Positions 34,684-43,175 of a DNA stretch of 64,000 bases are shown here, one piece after another. Every line of letters starts with the position of its first letter. The stretch's first letter is position 1. Source of the stretch: Hymenobacter pini (GTDB taxonomy: Bacteria; Bacteroidota; Bacteroidia; Cytophagales; Hymenobacteraceae); assembly GCF_020421205.1 (NCBI RefSeq), contig NZ_JAIZZH010000003.1, forward strand, positions 620,001 to 684,000, in the 5' to 3' direction. The position numbers and the translations under genes were made by a program. Below the pieces are notes generated by a model. The model was not told where the DNA came from. It worked only from the letters and a program-made list of their open reading frames with translations, and ran no database searches.

Positions 34684-35586
34684 ATGCAACCAACTTCATC
34701 AACCACGCCGCAGCCACCTCTGCTGATTACGGGCAGTAACGGCACGCTAGGGCGGGCTTTCCGAATTATCTGCCGAATCCGCGGGCTGGAAGCCGTTTGC
34801 CTGAACCACTCAGCGCTGGATATCACCAACACCCAGGCCATCAACAAAGCCCTGGACATACACCAACCCTGGGCCGTGGTGAATGCCGCCGGCTATGTGC
34901 GGGTAGATGCCGCCGAAGCCGAAGCCGGCCAGTGCTACCAGCAGAATACCATCGGCCCGGCGCTGCTGGCCCAGGCCTGCGCGGCGCGGCACATTCCGCT
35001 GCTCACGTTTTCCTCCGATTTGGTTTTTGACGGCCAGCAGCGCCGGGCCTATCTTGAAAATGACCCGGCCCGCCCCCTCAACGTGTATGGCCACAGCAAG
35101 CTCCTGGCCGAGCAGGCCGTGCTGGCCCGGCATCCCGGCGCGCTGGTAGTGCGCACCAGCGCGTTTTTTGGCGCCTGGGACGAGCACAACTTCGTGCATC
35201 ATGCCCTGGCTGCCGCCCGCCTCAACCGTGCGTTTGCCGCCGCCGATAACGTGGTTATCTCCCCAACCTACGTTCCTGATTTGGTGAATACCTCTCTAGA
35301 CTTATTACTGGACGCGGAACGCGGCATCTGGCACTTGACCAACGAGGGCACCTACACCTGGGCCGAGCTTGCCCGCCTGGCAGTGCGAACGGCCGGTCTG
35401 GATACAGCCTGCGTGGTGGCGCAACCAGTGTCCTCTTTCGGCTGGGCGGCTCCGCGGCCAGGATTCAGCGCATTGGGCAGCCAGCAGGGAGTGCTGCTGC
35501 CCAGCGTGGAAAGCGGCCTGCACCGCTACTTGGCCGATGTGGAGCTGCGGCAAGCTGCCAATCCACCTGTCTATTTGCTGGATTAA
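34684..35586 (+). CDS. RmlD-like sugar nucleotide reductase (extended SDR)
   Basis: A 300-residue protein of the dTDP-4-dehydrorhamnose reductase family. It has the NAD(P) motif TGSNGTLGRA, VVNAAGYVRVDAAEAE and the catalytic YGHSK (Y135, K139). In many bacteria this domain is fused behind a GH1-like domain, and here it directly follows one. The classical rml genes are not nearby, so it may not act in rhamnose synthesis. Confidence 0.87.
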   Translation: MQPTSSTTPQPPLLITGSNGTLGRAFRIICRIRGLEAVCLNHSALDITNTQAINKALDIHQPWAVVNAAGYVRVDAAEAEAGQCYQQNTIGPALLAQACAARHIPLLTFSSDLVFDGQQRRAYLENDPARPLNVYGHSKLLAEQAVLARHPGALVVRTSAFFGAWDEHNFVHHALAAARLNRAFAAADNVVISPTYVPDLVNTSLDLLLDAERGIWHLTNEGTYTWAELARLAVRTAGLDTACVVAQPVSSFGWAAPRPGFSALGSQQGVLLPSVESGLHRYLADVELRQAANPPVYLLD

Positions 35587-35691
35587 CCTCCCTCCTCAGT
35601 AAGCACTGGTATAACCGTACCCACCGGGTAATTGCCTGCGCAGGACTACTTGCCCTGTTATCAATCCCACCGTTGTTGTTCACTTTTGCTG

Positions 35692-36582
35692 ATGAAAGCG
35701 CATGCTTCCACTTCAGGCCTTAGTGTGGTCCTACGGCGCCTGAACTCGTTGCGGCACCTGGACCTGCGCCAGCACTCCATTGACGATTTGGCCGCGCGGG
35801 TGCGTGAGTTACTGGAAGGCCAGCCACTGCGCTGCCTTACGTTTGAGCCGGGGCTGCTGCTGTACCGGGGCCTGCCGTGCACGGAGCTTCCCCACCAGTT
35901 GGCCGATGTATCATACCCGCCGGCGGAGCACGTGCACCACAACCAGCGGGCCAACCGAGCCGGGGTACCCATGTTTTACTGCAGTGCTACCTGGCATCCG
36001 CCTTTTTTCGAGGCCCACGTGCAGCCCGGTGACCATATCGTAATTACCAGGTGGCAAACCCAGCAGCCGTTACGCATCCTCAGCTTTGGCTACGCCGATA
36101 CGTGCCCCGACGACCCGCACACGAACCGGGACCACGCGCTGGAAAAAGCCCTGCGTGATTTAGCTGATCCGGTCCGGGAGGTAGCCGCCTTTCTCACCCG
36201 GGCTTTTACCCGCACCGTAACCGACGACAACAGCCACCACTACCGCTTATCCATTGCCATTGCCGAAGCCTGTCAGCTTGGGGATGCTTTTGATGGGTTG
36301 CTGTATCCCTCGGCAGCCATGACGTCCCCAGCCCACAATTTGGCGCTGCACCCCAGTTGCCTGGATGCGGGCAAACTGGCGCTGCACTACGTGGAGCACT
36401 TGCGCGTGCACCGCGTCTCTTCCAATACTGATACGCTGGACGTGCGCTCCTTAAACATTGCCCACGGAGCCGATGCCGACGGTTTGCTACGCTGGCGGGA
36501 GCAGCCCGGCAATTGGGTATTACGCGAAAATGCCTCCGCTACGGACTGCTGGCTTTCTGGGGGAAAGTGGTGCCCGGAGTAG
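35692..36582 (+). CDS. RES-domain protein without an obvious antitoxin
   Basis: A 296-residue protein with the RES fold: the Arg in LLYRGLP (about residue 64), VHHNQRANRAGVPMFYCS, the Glu in FFEAHV and the Ser in LLYPSAAM. RES toxins are NAD+ phosphorylases that deplete NAD+ and are normally paired with an upstream Xre-family antitoxin. None is next to it: the gene before encodes the RmlD-like protein and the one after a four-helix protein. It is larger than typical RES toxins (about 150-230 residues), so its role could differ. Confidence 0.82.
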   Translation: MKAHASTSGLSVVLRRLNSLRHLDLRQHSIDDLAARVRELLEGQPLRCLTFEPGLLLYRGLPCTELPHQLADVSYPPAEHVHHNQRANRAGVPMFYCSATWHPPFFEAHVQPGDHIVITRWQTQQPLRILSFGYADTCPDDPHTNRDHALEKALRDLADPVREVAAFLTRAFTRTVTDDNSHHYRLSIAIAEACQLGDAFDGLLYPSAAMTSPAHNLALHPSCLDAGKLALHYVEHLRVHRVSSNTDTLDVRSLNIAHGADADGLLRWREQPGNWVLRENASATDCWLSGGKWCPE

Positions 36583-36756
36583 CTTAATCGTCTAGCTAGT
36601 TAGCTGTTTTTCAGTGTTTACCACGTAGAAATCCGTAAGTAACGCAGGCCTGTTGCCCGTATAACTAAATCGTTTGCTTGCAGCGGCATATCTTCCGCTA
36701 CGGCAAATGACGGTATTACCCTACGTTCCTGTTTCACCCAACCTTCTTTCTGCGCT

Positions 36757-37398
36757 ATGAACCAAACATCCGCCACCACTCCGCAACCTGCTTCCCCTCC
36801 GAGCCCTATGCTGGCCTCGCTGAAGAATGCAGGTAGTAAGGCCACCGAAAGCTTCGGCAAACTCAGTACTACCCAGAAAGTGTTGGGCGGTGCGCTCTTA
36901 GCCCTGGGCGTGGGGTACCTGGCCCGCAACAAGACCAGCAACCGCGCCACCGCGGCAGCCGCTACTTCTTCTACCGATGCGCTCAACGAGCTACTATACT
37001 TCGTGAACGACCGGATTGCGGGCTACGAGCGGACCGTGGCTGAAAGTCAGGACCCGGAGCTGCGAGGCTACTACAAGCAGCTGGTTAGCCAAAGCCAGCA
37101 GTTTTCCAACGACCTCAACAACCACCTGATCCGCCAAGGCAACGACCGGCAAACCGGCACTACGCTAAAAGGCAAGCTGTACCGGGCCTGGATGGATGCG
37201 CAGGCAGCCATAACCGGCAGCGACGAAAAATCCATTCTGGGGGCCAATATCTATGGCGAAGAGTGGGCCCTGAAAGCCTACCGGGAAGCCCTCAGCAACC
37301 CGGAGCTGCGCGGTTCCATCCGCCAAACGATTGAGCGCCAGTACCGCCTCTCCCAAAACACCTACCAGCGCCTCCGAAACCTAGCCACCAATCAGTAA
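36757..37398 (+). CDS. DUF2383/PA2169-type four-helix-bundle protein
   Basis: A 213-residue protein. After a low-complexity N-terminus (TTPQPASPPSPM) and a hydrophobic segment (VLGGALLALGVGYLA, about 44-58), the C-terminal 140 residues match the ferritin-like PA2169 bundle: ALNELLYFVNDRIAGYERTV and EEWALKAYREAL. These proteins often appear with stress genes. The single membrane segment would make it an anchored protein. A strong terminator follows. Confidence 0.83.
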   Translation: MNQTSATTPQPASPPSPMLASLKNAGSKATESFGKLSTTQKVLGGALLALGVGYLARNKTSNRATAAAATSSTDALNELLYFVNDRIAGYERTVAESQDPELRGYYKQLVSQSQQFSNDLNNHLIRQGNDRQTGTTLKGKLYRAWMDAQAAITGSDEKSILGANIYGEEWALKAYREALSNPELRGSIRQTIERQYRLSQNTYQRLRNLATNQ

Positions 37399-37410
37399 AC
37401 TCAGTGCTGC

Positions 37411-37464
37411 GAAAAGCCCCGCCAGATGCGTTTCCAACGTGAAGCGCATCTGGCGGGGCTTTTG
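37411..37464. terminator. Terminator between DUF2383 and DUF421 genes
   Basis: AAAAGCCCCGCCAGATGCG pairs with CGCATCTGGCGGGGCTTTT (37412-37430, 37445-37463). The A and T tracts allow termination of the converging genes on both strands. Confidence 0.85.
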
Positions 37465-37556
37465 CGTGCTGCAAAGGGCAAACAATCAGGGCTGGGACTC
37501 TGGGCTACTCGCCAACGTGAGCGAAGCAGTAGGCTTCACTGTCTTCGATATATATC

Positions 37557-38249
37557 CTATTCCAGCACGGCGGGCTGCCACTCCTGCTCCTGGCAACTCG
37601 GGCATTTGCTGTTTGGCAGGTGCGTAGCAGCTAGCAAATGGGCGCAGCTTCCGCAGGCAAACTGCCCGGCTGCAACTTGCTACTCTTGCCGGAAAGCCGT
37701 ATCCACGGCGGGTAAAATGGACAAACCGGGTTTCGGCTCCGGAAATTTCAGCACCGAAAAGTCGCCGTTGGCCTCCTGCCAGGCCCATTGCACCGTCCTC
37801 AGATTGCGAATACCTTCCTGCCGCAGACGCGCCAGCAACTGCTCCCGCGACAACACGCTGGCTTCCAATGCAGATAGCTCCATCTGGCCATCCTGCACCA
37901 AAATCCACACGTCATCCAGCACGGCACCCTCAAACTTCTCGCTGCGAAAGGCCCGCCAGTTGATACCCCGATACAAGCCCACCAGGCAGGTTAGTACCAG
38001 CACGCCCTGCAAAATGCCTCGGTCCGGTATCTGCATGGGCACTGCTACAATGGCCCCAAGCATCAGCATCACCGATAATTCGGCCACCATCAACTGAGCA
38101 TTCATGCGCTTGCCCAACATGCGCAGCGCAACCAGCAGCACCACGTATATAATGAGGGTACGCAGGGCTACTTCCAGCAGAATCTCCAGCGGAGCCTGCC
38201 CCAGCAGTGTGCGCTGCCAATCATCCAGATGTATTTCTTCCTTTTCCAT
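37557..38249 (-). CDS. DUF421 (YetF-like) membrane protein, amber codon before a zinc ribbon
   Basis: The open part (37680-38249) encodes 189 residues: two to three membrane helices (LRTLIIYVVLLVALRMLGKR and on) and the soluble DUF421 domain (EGAVLDDVWILVQDGQM, LRQEGIRNLRTVQWA). A TAG at 37682-37680 ends it, but the same frame continues for 41 codons to a TAG at 37559-37557 and encodes CGSC and CPSC pairs, a zinc ribbon. The gene is either a functional shorter version, a new pseudogene or a readthrough case. The function of DUF421 proteins is unknown. Confidence 0.82.
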
Positions 38250-38569
38250 GCACTCCGTGGCTGCGAATGAGCCGTACTTATGCTTCGGCTACCTGACAAC
38301 GTCCGTCGCTTTTACCCTTATGTCTGCACCAGATAGAACCGGCAATAGTTATAGAGTAGCTTAATTTTGCCAGTAACTTCAGCTAACTCATAATCATTTT
38401 CAAGAACCTGAATATCAATTATATAATTATTTATTAAGATTGAACTTATACGTACAATAACGGATAGAACCTTCTAGTACATATTAGAAAAATCCGTATT
38501 CTCTGCGTCACCGCACCTAGGCCGTGCCCCGTTATACCTGGCATAATGTTGTCCTTGCCTACCTTCGCT
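38250..38569. other. AT-rich intergenic region
   Basis: 320 bp without a gene. From about 38330 to 38475 it is much richer in A and T than the rest of the window (for example ATCAATTATATAATTATTTA near 38413). The region between a minus-strand and a plus-strand start may hold divergent promoters, but no clear -33/-7 pair was seen. Confidence 0.55.
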
Positions 38570-38989
38570 ATGAACCCCAAACTTAGCTTCGCCGATGTAG
38601 TGGTTGTACCAACCCGTTCGGCGCTGACTTTCACGGTGCGTTGCTCCCCAGTAGTCCCAGCCTACCAAGAGCTGATCTTGGAAGATGCCGTTGGCAATTC
38701 AGCCCACTGGGTTATTTCTCAGCCTCTAGAGCAGCTAGCTAAGCGCCCCGTGCTGCTGTGGCTGATGTCGGCCCCACCGTACAATTTCCCGCTGGAATGC
38801 TTGGAAGCTGGCACGGTGCAGTCGGTAGCAACCCAGCATGGGGCAGATTCCGATTTGCGTGCTGGCCTTACTCAGGGCAGGTTGCGGCTCACCTTCAACG
38901 GGCAGCGCCTCCGTGGCTACTACCGCCTGCAGTGCCTACCCACAGGCTGCGGGCAACTGTGGCAGCTCAGCCCCATTAGCCAATCTTGA
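38570..38989 (+). CDS. LigD phosphoesterase-like protein without the catalytic motif
   Basis: A 139-residue protein from the ATG at 38570. The C-terminal half matches the LigD 3'-phosphoesterase fold (LEAGTVQSVATQHGAD, then GRLRLTFNGQRLRGYYRLQC, compare the family's KGKLKFxLxGxKLKGxFxLV). The N-terminal motif HxxxRLHYDLR is replaced by SALTFTVR, so the metal-binding His and Asp are missing. It is likely inactive or has a new role. The reading continues after TGA into decayed sequence. Confidence 0.65.
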   Translation: MNPKLSFADVVVVPTRSALTFTVRCSPVVPAYQELILEDAVGNSAHWVISQPLEQLAKRPVLLWLMSAPPYNFPLECLEAGTVQSVATQHGADSDLRAGLTQGRLRLTFNGQRLRGYYRLQCLPTGCGQLWQLSPISQS

Positions 38990-39213
38990 CCGAGCCTTGG
39001 GCTGGTAGATGGGCACGCCTGTACCGGCAATACCATTTACCAGATTCAGCCCGGGGAGGTGTTTTCCATCCGTGACTTGAATGTGCACCTCCTATCTAAA
39101 GGGGAGCGGTACATCCTGCCGGGCTTCAACCAAATGAGCTAACGCTGCGCTACCACGACCAGGCACTGGAGCTACCTACCCACATCGGCCAGATAGAAAC
39201 GCTCATCCGCACG
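38990..39213 (+). pseudogene. Decayed coding remnants
   Basis: The frame of the previous gene continues after its TGA with GNTIYQIQPGEVFSIRDLNV and GERYILPGFNQMS before a TAA at 39140-39142; a second frame then takes over with LTLRYHDQALELPTHIGQIE and joins the phosphatase fragment. The two pieces look like one small protein broken by a frameshift and lacking a start codon. I do not recognise it. Confidence 0.5.
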
Positions 39214-39504
39214 GTGCTGGTCGATGCGTTTTCGGTGGGCAGTGACTATAAGCGGTATGCCGAAGCCGCCGCTTCTGCTGCCGTCCAGTGGCTGGGTCCG
39301 GAGCAACCCGACTTCATCCTGGCCATTGGCGACGACCGAACCGATGAGGATACGTTTGCCGCACTGCCGGCCACGGCCTACAGCCTCAAGGTAGGCCCCA
39401 TACCTCGCTCCCTGGCCCGGTACTCAGCGGCCAACGTGGCCGATGTGCGTCAGCTGCTAGGCAGCCTCGCCCATGTGCAAAGGGAGCTGGCTAGTAGCAC
39501 TTAA
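39214..39504 (+). pseudogene. Fragment of trehalose-6-phosphate phosphatase (OtsB)
   Basis: The frame holds the C-terminal end of a HAD-type trehalose phosphatase: DFILAIGDDRTDEDTFAALP with the GDDxTDE motif (the last metal-binding site), followed by TAYSLKVG. The N-terminal two thirds with the DxDGT nucleophile motif are missing, and upstream is unrelated remnant sequence. The GTG at 39214 is only a formal start. It looks like a deletion relic of an otsB or otsA-otsB gene. Confidence 0.75.
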
Positions 39505-39522
39505 GGCCCGCTATGCATGGGT

Positions 39523-39780
39523 TCAGCGCATAATCTTGCCCCGATTATCCCAGTGACTGGACTTTACCTCCAAGCTATTGGGTTGGCGCTTGATGGTGCG
39601 CGTGAATCGTTCACCGGCAATGAGGCCATCGGGGCGGCGCTTACCAAAAAACAACATCATGGGCTCCCCGTGTTCGTTGGTCAGGAAGGTGATGTCGTAG
39701 CCCTTAAACACATCATCAATGCGGCTGGAGGGCTCAAACGTTTTGCTCAGCTTTTTTTCTAACTCGTGGTGCAAAGGCAT
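39523..39780 (-). CDS. Small conserved-looking hypothetical protein
   Basis: An 85-residue soluble protein from the ATG at 39780: MPLHHELEKKLSKTFEPSSR, IDDVFKGYDITFLTNEHGEP and LIAGERFTRTIKRQPNS. The charged sequence and codon use look real, and it resembles short proteins of other Cytophagales from memory only. No function is known. Confidence 0.65.
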   Translation of the reverse strand: MPLHHELEKKLSKTFEPSSRIDDVFKGYDITFLTNEHGEPMMLFFGKRRPDGLIAGERFTRTIKRQPNSLEVKSSHWDNRGKIMR

Positions 39781-39839
39781 ACGCAAGGGGGTTGAAATAA
39801 TCCAGCAACGAGATTAACCAGCCTAAGGCAACTAGCCGG

Positions 39840-40934
39840 TTAAGCCTCAGCCCAGGTGTAGCGGCGCTCCTTCCACACAATAGGTCGGGGCCATACCGTA
39901 TACACCAATACGACCAGGGACATAGCCAGCAGGTAAAACTCGTAAAGCACAAGCACTGGCAGCCGCTCCCGGTGCCCGGCTTGGCGCAGAGTAATTAGCA
40001 GAAACAGCGTCTGACACCCTAGTTTGGCTGCCCAAAGCAGGCCAATGGTGCCCAGTGGCAGCAGACCGGGCCAGCCGAGTACGGTGTAAAACAACGCGTA
40101 GGTGCTAAACAAGGCCCCAAGCTGCCAGGGCAAGTGCGCGGCGCCTTTCATCCAGCGTTTGCGCTGGCGCAGCAGGTGGCGCACCGTGGGCTGCGCCACC
40201 GAAACGCCTAGCGCTTCCGGTACGATGAGGTTACGGAACTCCCAACCTTGCGCCACCACCTGCTCAAACAGCTGTACATCCTCACTGATGCTAAACGCCA
40301 GGGCCTCGTACCCACCAATAGACTCGTAGGCAGCCCGGCGCACCAGCATGTTGTTACCCACGGCCGCTACGGGCACGCCCAGGTCCGTTAGCATACGAAT
40401 CAGATTGAGGCCAAACAGCCAATCGAGTCCCTGCAGCCGCCCAAACAAGGAGCCCGTGGCCGTGGTAATGCCCGTCACAATGCCTACCTGCGGAGTGGCC
40501 GCTGCCAGCATGGTGCGCACCCATTCCGATGAAAGGGCCATATCAGCGTCGGTAAACAGGAAATACTCGGAGGTAGCGGCCCGGCAGAGGTGGGCCAGCA
40601 CGTTACTTTTGCCCCGAGCCGTACCCAGCTGCCGCCGCACAGACAATAGTTGAAACTGCGGCTTATTGGCAATGAAGCGCCGTACTACGGCGCGGGTATC
40701 ATCCGTGGAGTCATCGTCGCCAATGAGAATTTCGAGCTGCTCCGGTGGGTAATTCAGAGTAGCCAGCGCCTGCAGGCACCGCTCAATGGTATGGGCCTCG
40801 TTACGAGCCGCTACCAGAATGCTCACTCGTGCGCACTCTAACCGCAGGTGGAGGGCGCGCCGGCGTAGCACCAGCAGGAGCATCAGCCCATACACACCGA
40901 AGAACACACTGAAAAACAAGACGGGAAACGTCAT
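39840..40934 (-). CDS. Membrane glycosyltransferase family 2
   Basis: A 364-residue membrane-bound GT2. An N-terminal helix is followed by the catalytic domain: VSILVAARNEAHTIERCLQAL, IGDDDSTDDT, FTDADMAL (DxD) and the QRKRW motif (LLRQRKRWMKG), and then three C-terminal helices. The QxxRW-type motif and topology fit processive or lipid-sugar synthases. The product is unknown. The first in-frame codon at 40940 is TTG; the ATG at 40934 is preferred. Confidence 0.88.
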   Translation of the reverse strand: MTFPVLFFSVFFGVYGLMLLLVLRRRALHLRLECARVSILVAARNEAHTIERCLQALATLNYPPEQLEILIGDDDSTDDTRAVVRRFIANKPQFQLLSVRRQLGTARGKSNVLAHLCRAATSEYFLFTDADMALSSEWVRTMLAAATPQVGIVTGITTATGSLFGRLQGLDWLFGLNLIRMLTDLGVPVAAVGNNMLVRRAAYESIGGYEALAFSISEDVQLFEQVVAQGWEFRNLIVPEALGVSVAQPTVRHLLRQRKRWMKGAAHLPWQLGALFSTYALFYTVLGWPGLLPLGTIGLLWAAKLGCQTLFLLITLRQAGHRERLPVLVLYEFYLLAMSLVVLVYTVWPRPIVWKERRYTWAEA

Positions 40935-41133
40935 ACGCAACTGCCAGAGCGGAGAAGAAACCGGCGAGCCGACATAGTGGGTCAGTTCGCTGGTTTCTGC
41001 TATACGCCCCCTTCCTGGGCAGTTATCATCGGAGAAACACGTATTCTGCGGCGAACAAAGCTGGATTTTAGGCTACGTATTTTCCGCTACGCAGCCGCTG
41101 TTACAACACCTCAACGATTACTTCTTGGGCTGG

Positions 41134-41766
41134 CTACTGCTCGTTGAGCGCCCGTTGCAACGCCTCTACAAACAGTCCCACATGGTACCCATCAGCCAGG
41201 CCGTGGTGCACATTGATGGCCACGGGCAGCAGCTTCCGGTCGGCTTCGGGGCGTAGGCGGCCCACCGAAATCTTCGGAATGCTATCCGGGTGCGAAAACG
41301 AGCGGGCGTGAGTGAGGCCGGTAAAGGAAAACCAGGGCATGGCCGAAAAGTGAATCACATCCAAGCGTCCCGTTTCCAACCCCAAGCGGAGGCCCGTATC
41401 GGCCTGCACCGCCGCAATTTCCGCCTGCAGCCCTTCGCCAAACGTAGCCAGCTCCGGGTGGTACGGCACGAAGCCAAACCCAAAGGTGTGATCGGGCCGG
41501 CCCAGGGTGGGCGACACGTGCACCTGGTCGTAGCACACTACCTGACCATCCTCAATGCGGTAGCGCAGGTTCTCCACCTGGTTCACGGCCTGCAGGGTGC
41601 AGTGCAGGTACACTTGAAAAAATGAGCAGCCCAGTTGCTTCGCCCGCTGCAACGCGAGGGTAGCATCTACCTCCGTTACGGCGCCCCAAAAAGGCTCTTC
41701 GAAGCCCGAAAAAAAGGTAAAATGCTCACGGCGGTTCCAGGTACTCAGGTCAATCAGCTGCTTCAT
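41134..41766 (-). CDS. Type A chloramphenicol acetyltransferase-like protein
   Basis: A 210-residue CAT-fold protein. It starts MKQLIDLSTWNRREHFTFFS, a typical CatA N-terminus, and holds the catalytic HHGLADG near the C-terminus (HHxxxDG). In soil and environmental Bacteroidota such genes are common and need not give resistance. It is divergent from a HAD hydrolase gene, with 46 bp between the starts. Confidence 0.9.
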   Translation of the reverse strand: MKQLIDLSTWNRREHFTFFSGFEEPFWGAVTEVDATLALQRAKQLGCSFFQVYLHCTLQAVNQVENLRYRIEDGQVVCYDQVHVSPTLGRPDHTFGFGFVPYHPELATFGEGLQAEIAAVQADTGLRLGLETGRLDVIHFSAMPWFSFTGLTHARSFSHPDSIPKISVGRLRPEADRKLLPVAINVHHGLADGYHVGLFVEALQRALNEQ

Positions 41767-41781
41767 GGGCGGCAAGTTCGG

Positions 41782-41789
41782 TAACTTTG
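41782..41789 (+). promoter_or_regulatory. Putative -7 box of the HAD hydrolase gene
   Basis: TAACTTTG fits TAnnTTTG and lies 23 bp before the HAD start in the 46-bp divergent gap. Confidence 0.4.
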
Positions 41790-41812
41790 CGCTACCCCTT
41801 TGCCTTGCCACC

Positions 41813-42517
41813 ATGCCTGCACCCCGCCTGATTGCCTTCGACGCCGACGACACCCTGTGGCCTAATCAACCCTATTTTGACCTGGCTGAGGCGCGCCTCT
41901 ACGAACTGCTGGGCCATTACGCCGCGCCAGAAGAACTCAGCGCCCGGTTTTTCGAGGTGCAGCGCGAAAACATGCCCTTATTCGGCTACGGGGCCAAATC
42001 GTTTATGCTGTCAATGATTGAGACTGTTATCCGATTAACGGATGGGCAGGTCAGCGGCCAGGAAATCCAGCACATCCTCGACCACGGCAAGCGCCTGCTC
42101 GATTACCCTATTGAGCTGCTGCCCCACGTGCCAGAAGTGCTGGCGGCCGTACAGGCCCAGGGCATTCCGCTGATGCTGCTCACCAAAGGCGACCTGTTCG
42201 ACCAAGAAAGTAAGCTGGCCCGCTCCGGCCTAGGTGACCTGTTTGACCACGTGGAAATTGTGAGCGAGAAGAACGACGCCACCTACCAGCGCATCCTGAG
42301 CCGCCACGGCCTGCGGCCGGAGGAATTCGTCATGGTAGGCAACTCCCTGAAATCCGACGTGCTGCCGGTGGCACGCCTGGGTGGCCGGGCCGTGTACGTG
42401 CCCTACCACACTACCTGGGTGATGGAGCGGGTTTCGGAGGAAGAGCGGGCCGGCGCGGCGTTCCAGGAGGTGGCTTCGATGGCGGAGGTACCAGCGTGGC
42501 TGGCGCAGTTGGGGTAG
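41813..42517 (+). CDS. HAD-superfamily hydrolase
   Basis: A 234-residue phosphatase-like protein. Motif I is FDADDTLW (DxD near residue 10), motif II LLTKGD, and motif III/IV VGNSLKSDVLPVARLGG. It belongs to the haloacid dehalogenase-like phosphatases; the substrate cannot be assigned. The ATG at 41813 starts directly before the first strand. Confidence 0.9.
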   Translation: MPAPRLIAFDADDTLWPNQPYFDLAEARLYELLGHYAAPEELSARFFEVQRENMPLFGYGAKSFMLSMIETVIRLTDGQVSGQEIQHILDHGKRLLDYPIELLPHVPEVLAAVQAQGIPLMLLTKGDLFDQESKLARSGLGDLFDHVEIVSEKNDATYQRILSRHGLRPEEFVMVGNSLKSDVLPVARLGGRAVYVPYHTTWVMERVSEEERAGAAFQEVASMAEVPAWLAQLG

Positions 42518-42524
42518 CGCTTGG

Positions 42525-43055
42525 TTACTTGTCAAGCGTAGGCAACGGCCGCCGTAGCAGATAGCGGGTTTCAGTGTAGGTGGTTATGGAAGTGGTGCCG
42601 GAATACGTGGGCCGGTTTGGATCATTGAAGGTTAGGCTGGTTTCGATGCTTTGTTTGGCACTTATCGGCTGCGATAAATTATACACTTCCAGCAGCTCCC
42701 AGCCTTCTACAGCTAGCTCATTGAGTACCCCCATCACCTTATTATCCAACGAGCCCGGCACTATCTCGCTCCACAAGCTTTTCTGAATGCGCTCCGGCTC
42801 CAGCTTGGTAATGCCCCGCCACGCCGGAGCCAAAATAGCCATCTGTCCATCCTGAATTTTCAGCAGCTGATACTGAAAGCGGCTGCCAGCCGTCGTACTG
42901 GATGCCCGCGTGATAGTAGCCGTGGGTTGCATAGCTGTTTCGGGCAGGGCCGGAAACGCGGGCACAGGGCGCACCGGTTTTACCGAACCGGTGGTTTGGG
43001 CATGAGCGGCCGTATTCAGCAGAGCCAGTACAGATAACAGTAGTGGATATTTCAT
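42525..43055 (-). CDS. Exported protein with a DUF4177-like end
   Basis: A 176-residue protein with a signal peptide (MKYPLLLSVLALLNTAAHAQ). The C-terminal part holds LNELAVEGWELLEVYNLSQP and the ending ETRYLLRRP, a DUF4177-like pattern. The next gene on the same strand encodes a shorter protein with the same pattern, so they are paralogues. Function unknown. Confidence 0.75.
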   Translation of the reverse strand: MKYPLLLSVLALLNTAAHAQTTGSVKPVRPVPAFPALPETAMQPTATITRASSTTAGSRFQYQLLKIQDGQMAILAPAWRGITKLEPERIQKSLWSEIVPGSLDNKVMGVLNELAVEGWELLEVYNLSQPISAKQSIETSLTFNDPNRPTYSGTTSITTYTETRYLLRRPLPTLDK

Positions 43056-43175
43056 ATTACACAAGACAGGGCACCGCCTGAGTTGACGGTGGGTCCTGCC
43101 TCTCCTAATATTATGCCAGCCTCTGGTGCTAGCTGAGCTATCCATTTGCTACACCTCACCAGGCAAGCTAGTGGC

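Noticed and set aside
35692..37398. RES protein and DUF2383 protein as a toxin-antitoxin pair
   Set aside because: The second protein is a membrane-anchored four-helix bundle, not an Xre-type antitoxin, and the genes are 174 bp apart.
37486..37908. 140-residue minus-strand frame overlapping the DUF421 gene end
   Set aside because: It is in a different frame from both the DUF421 domain and the zinc ribbon and has no family-like sequence.
41134..41766. CAT-like gene as an acquired resistance gene
   Set aside because: No mobile element or altered base composition surrounds it; homologues are common chromosomal genes in environmental Bacteroidota.
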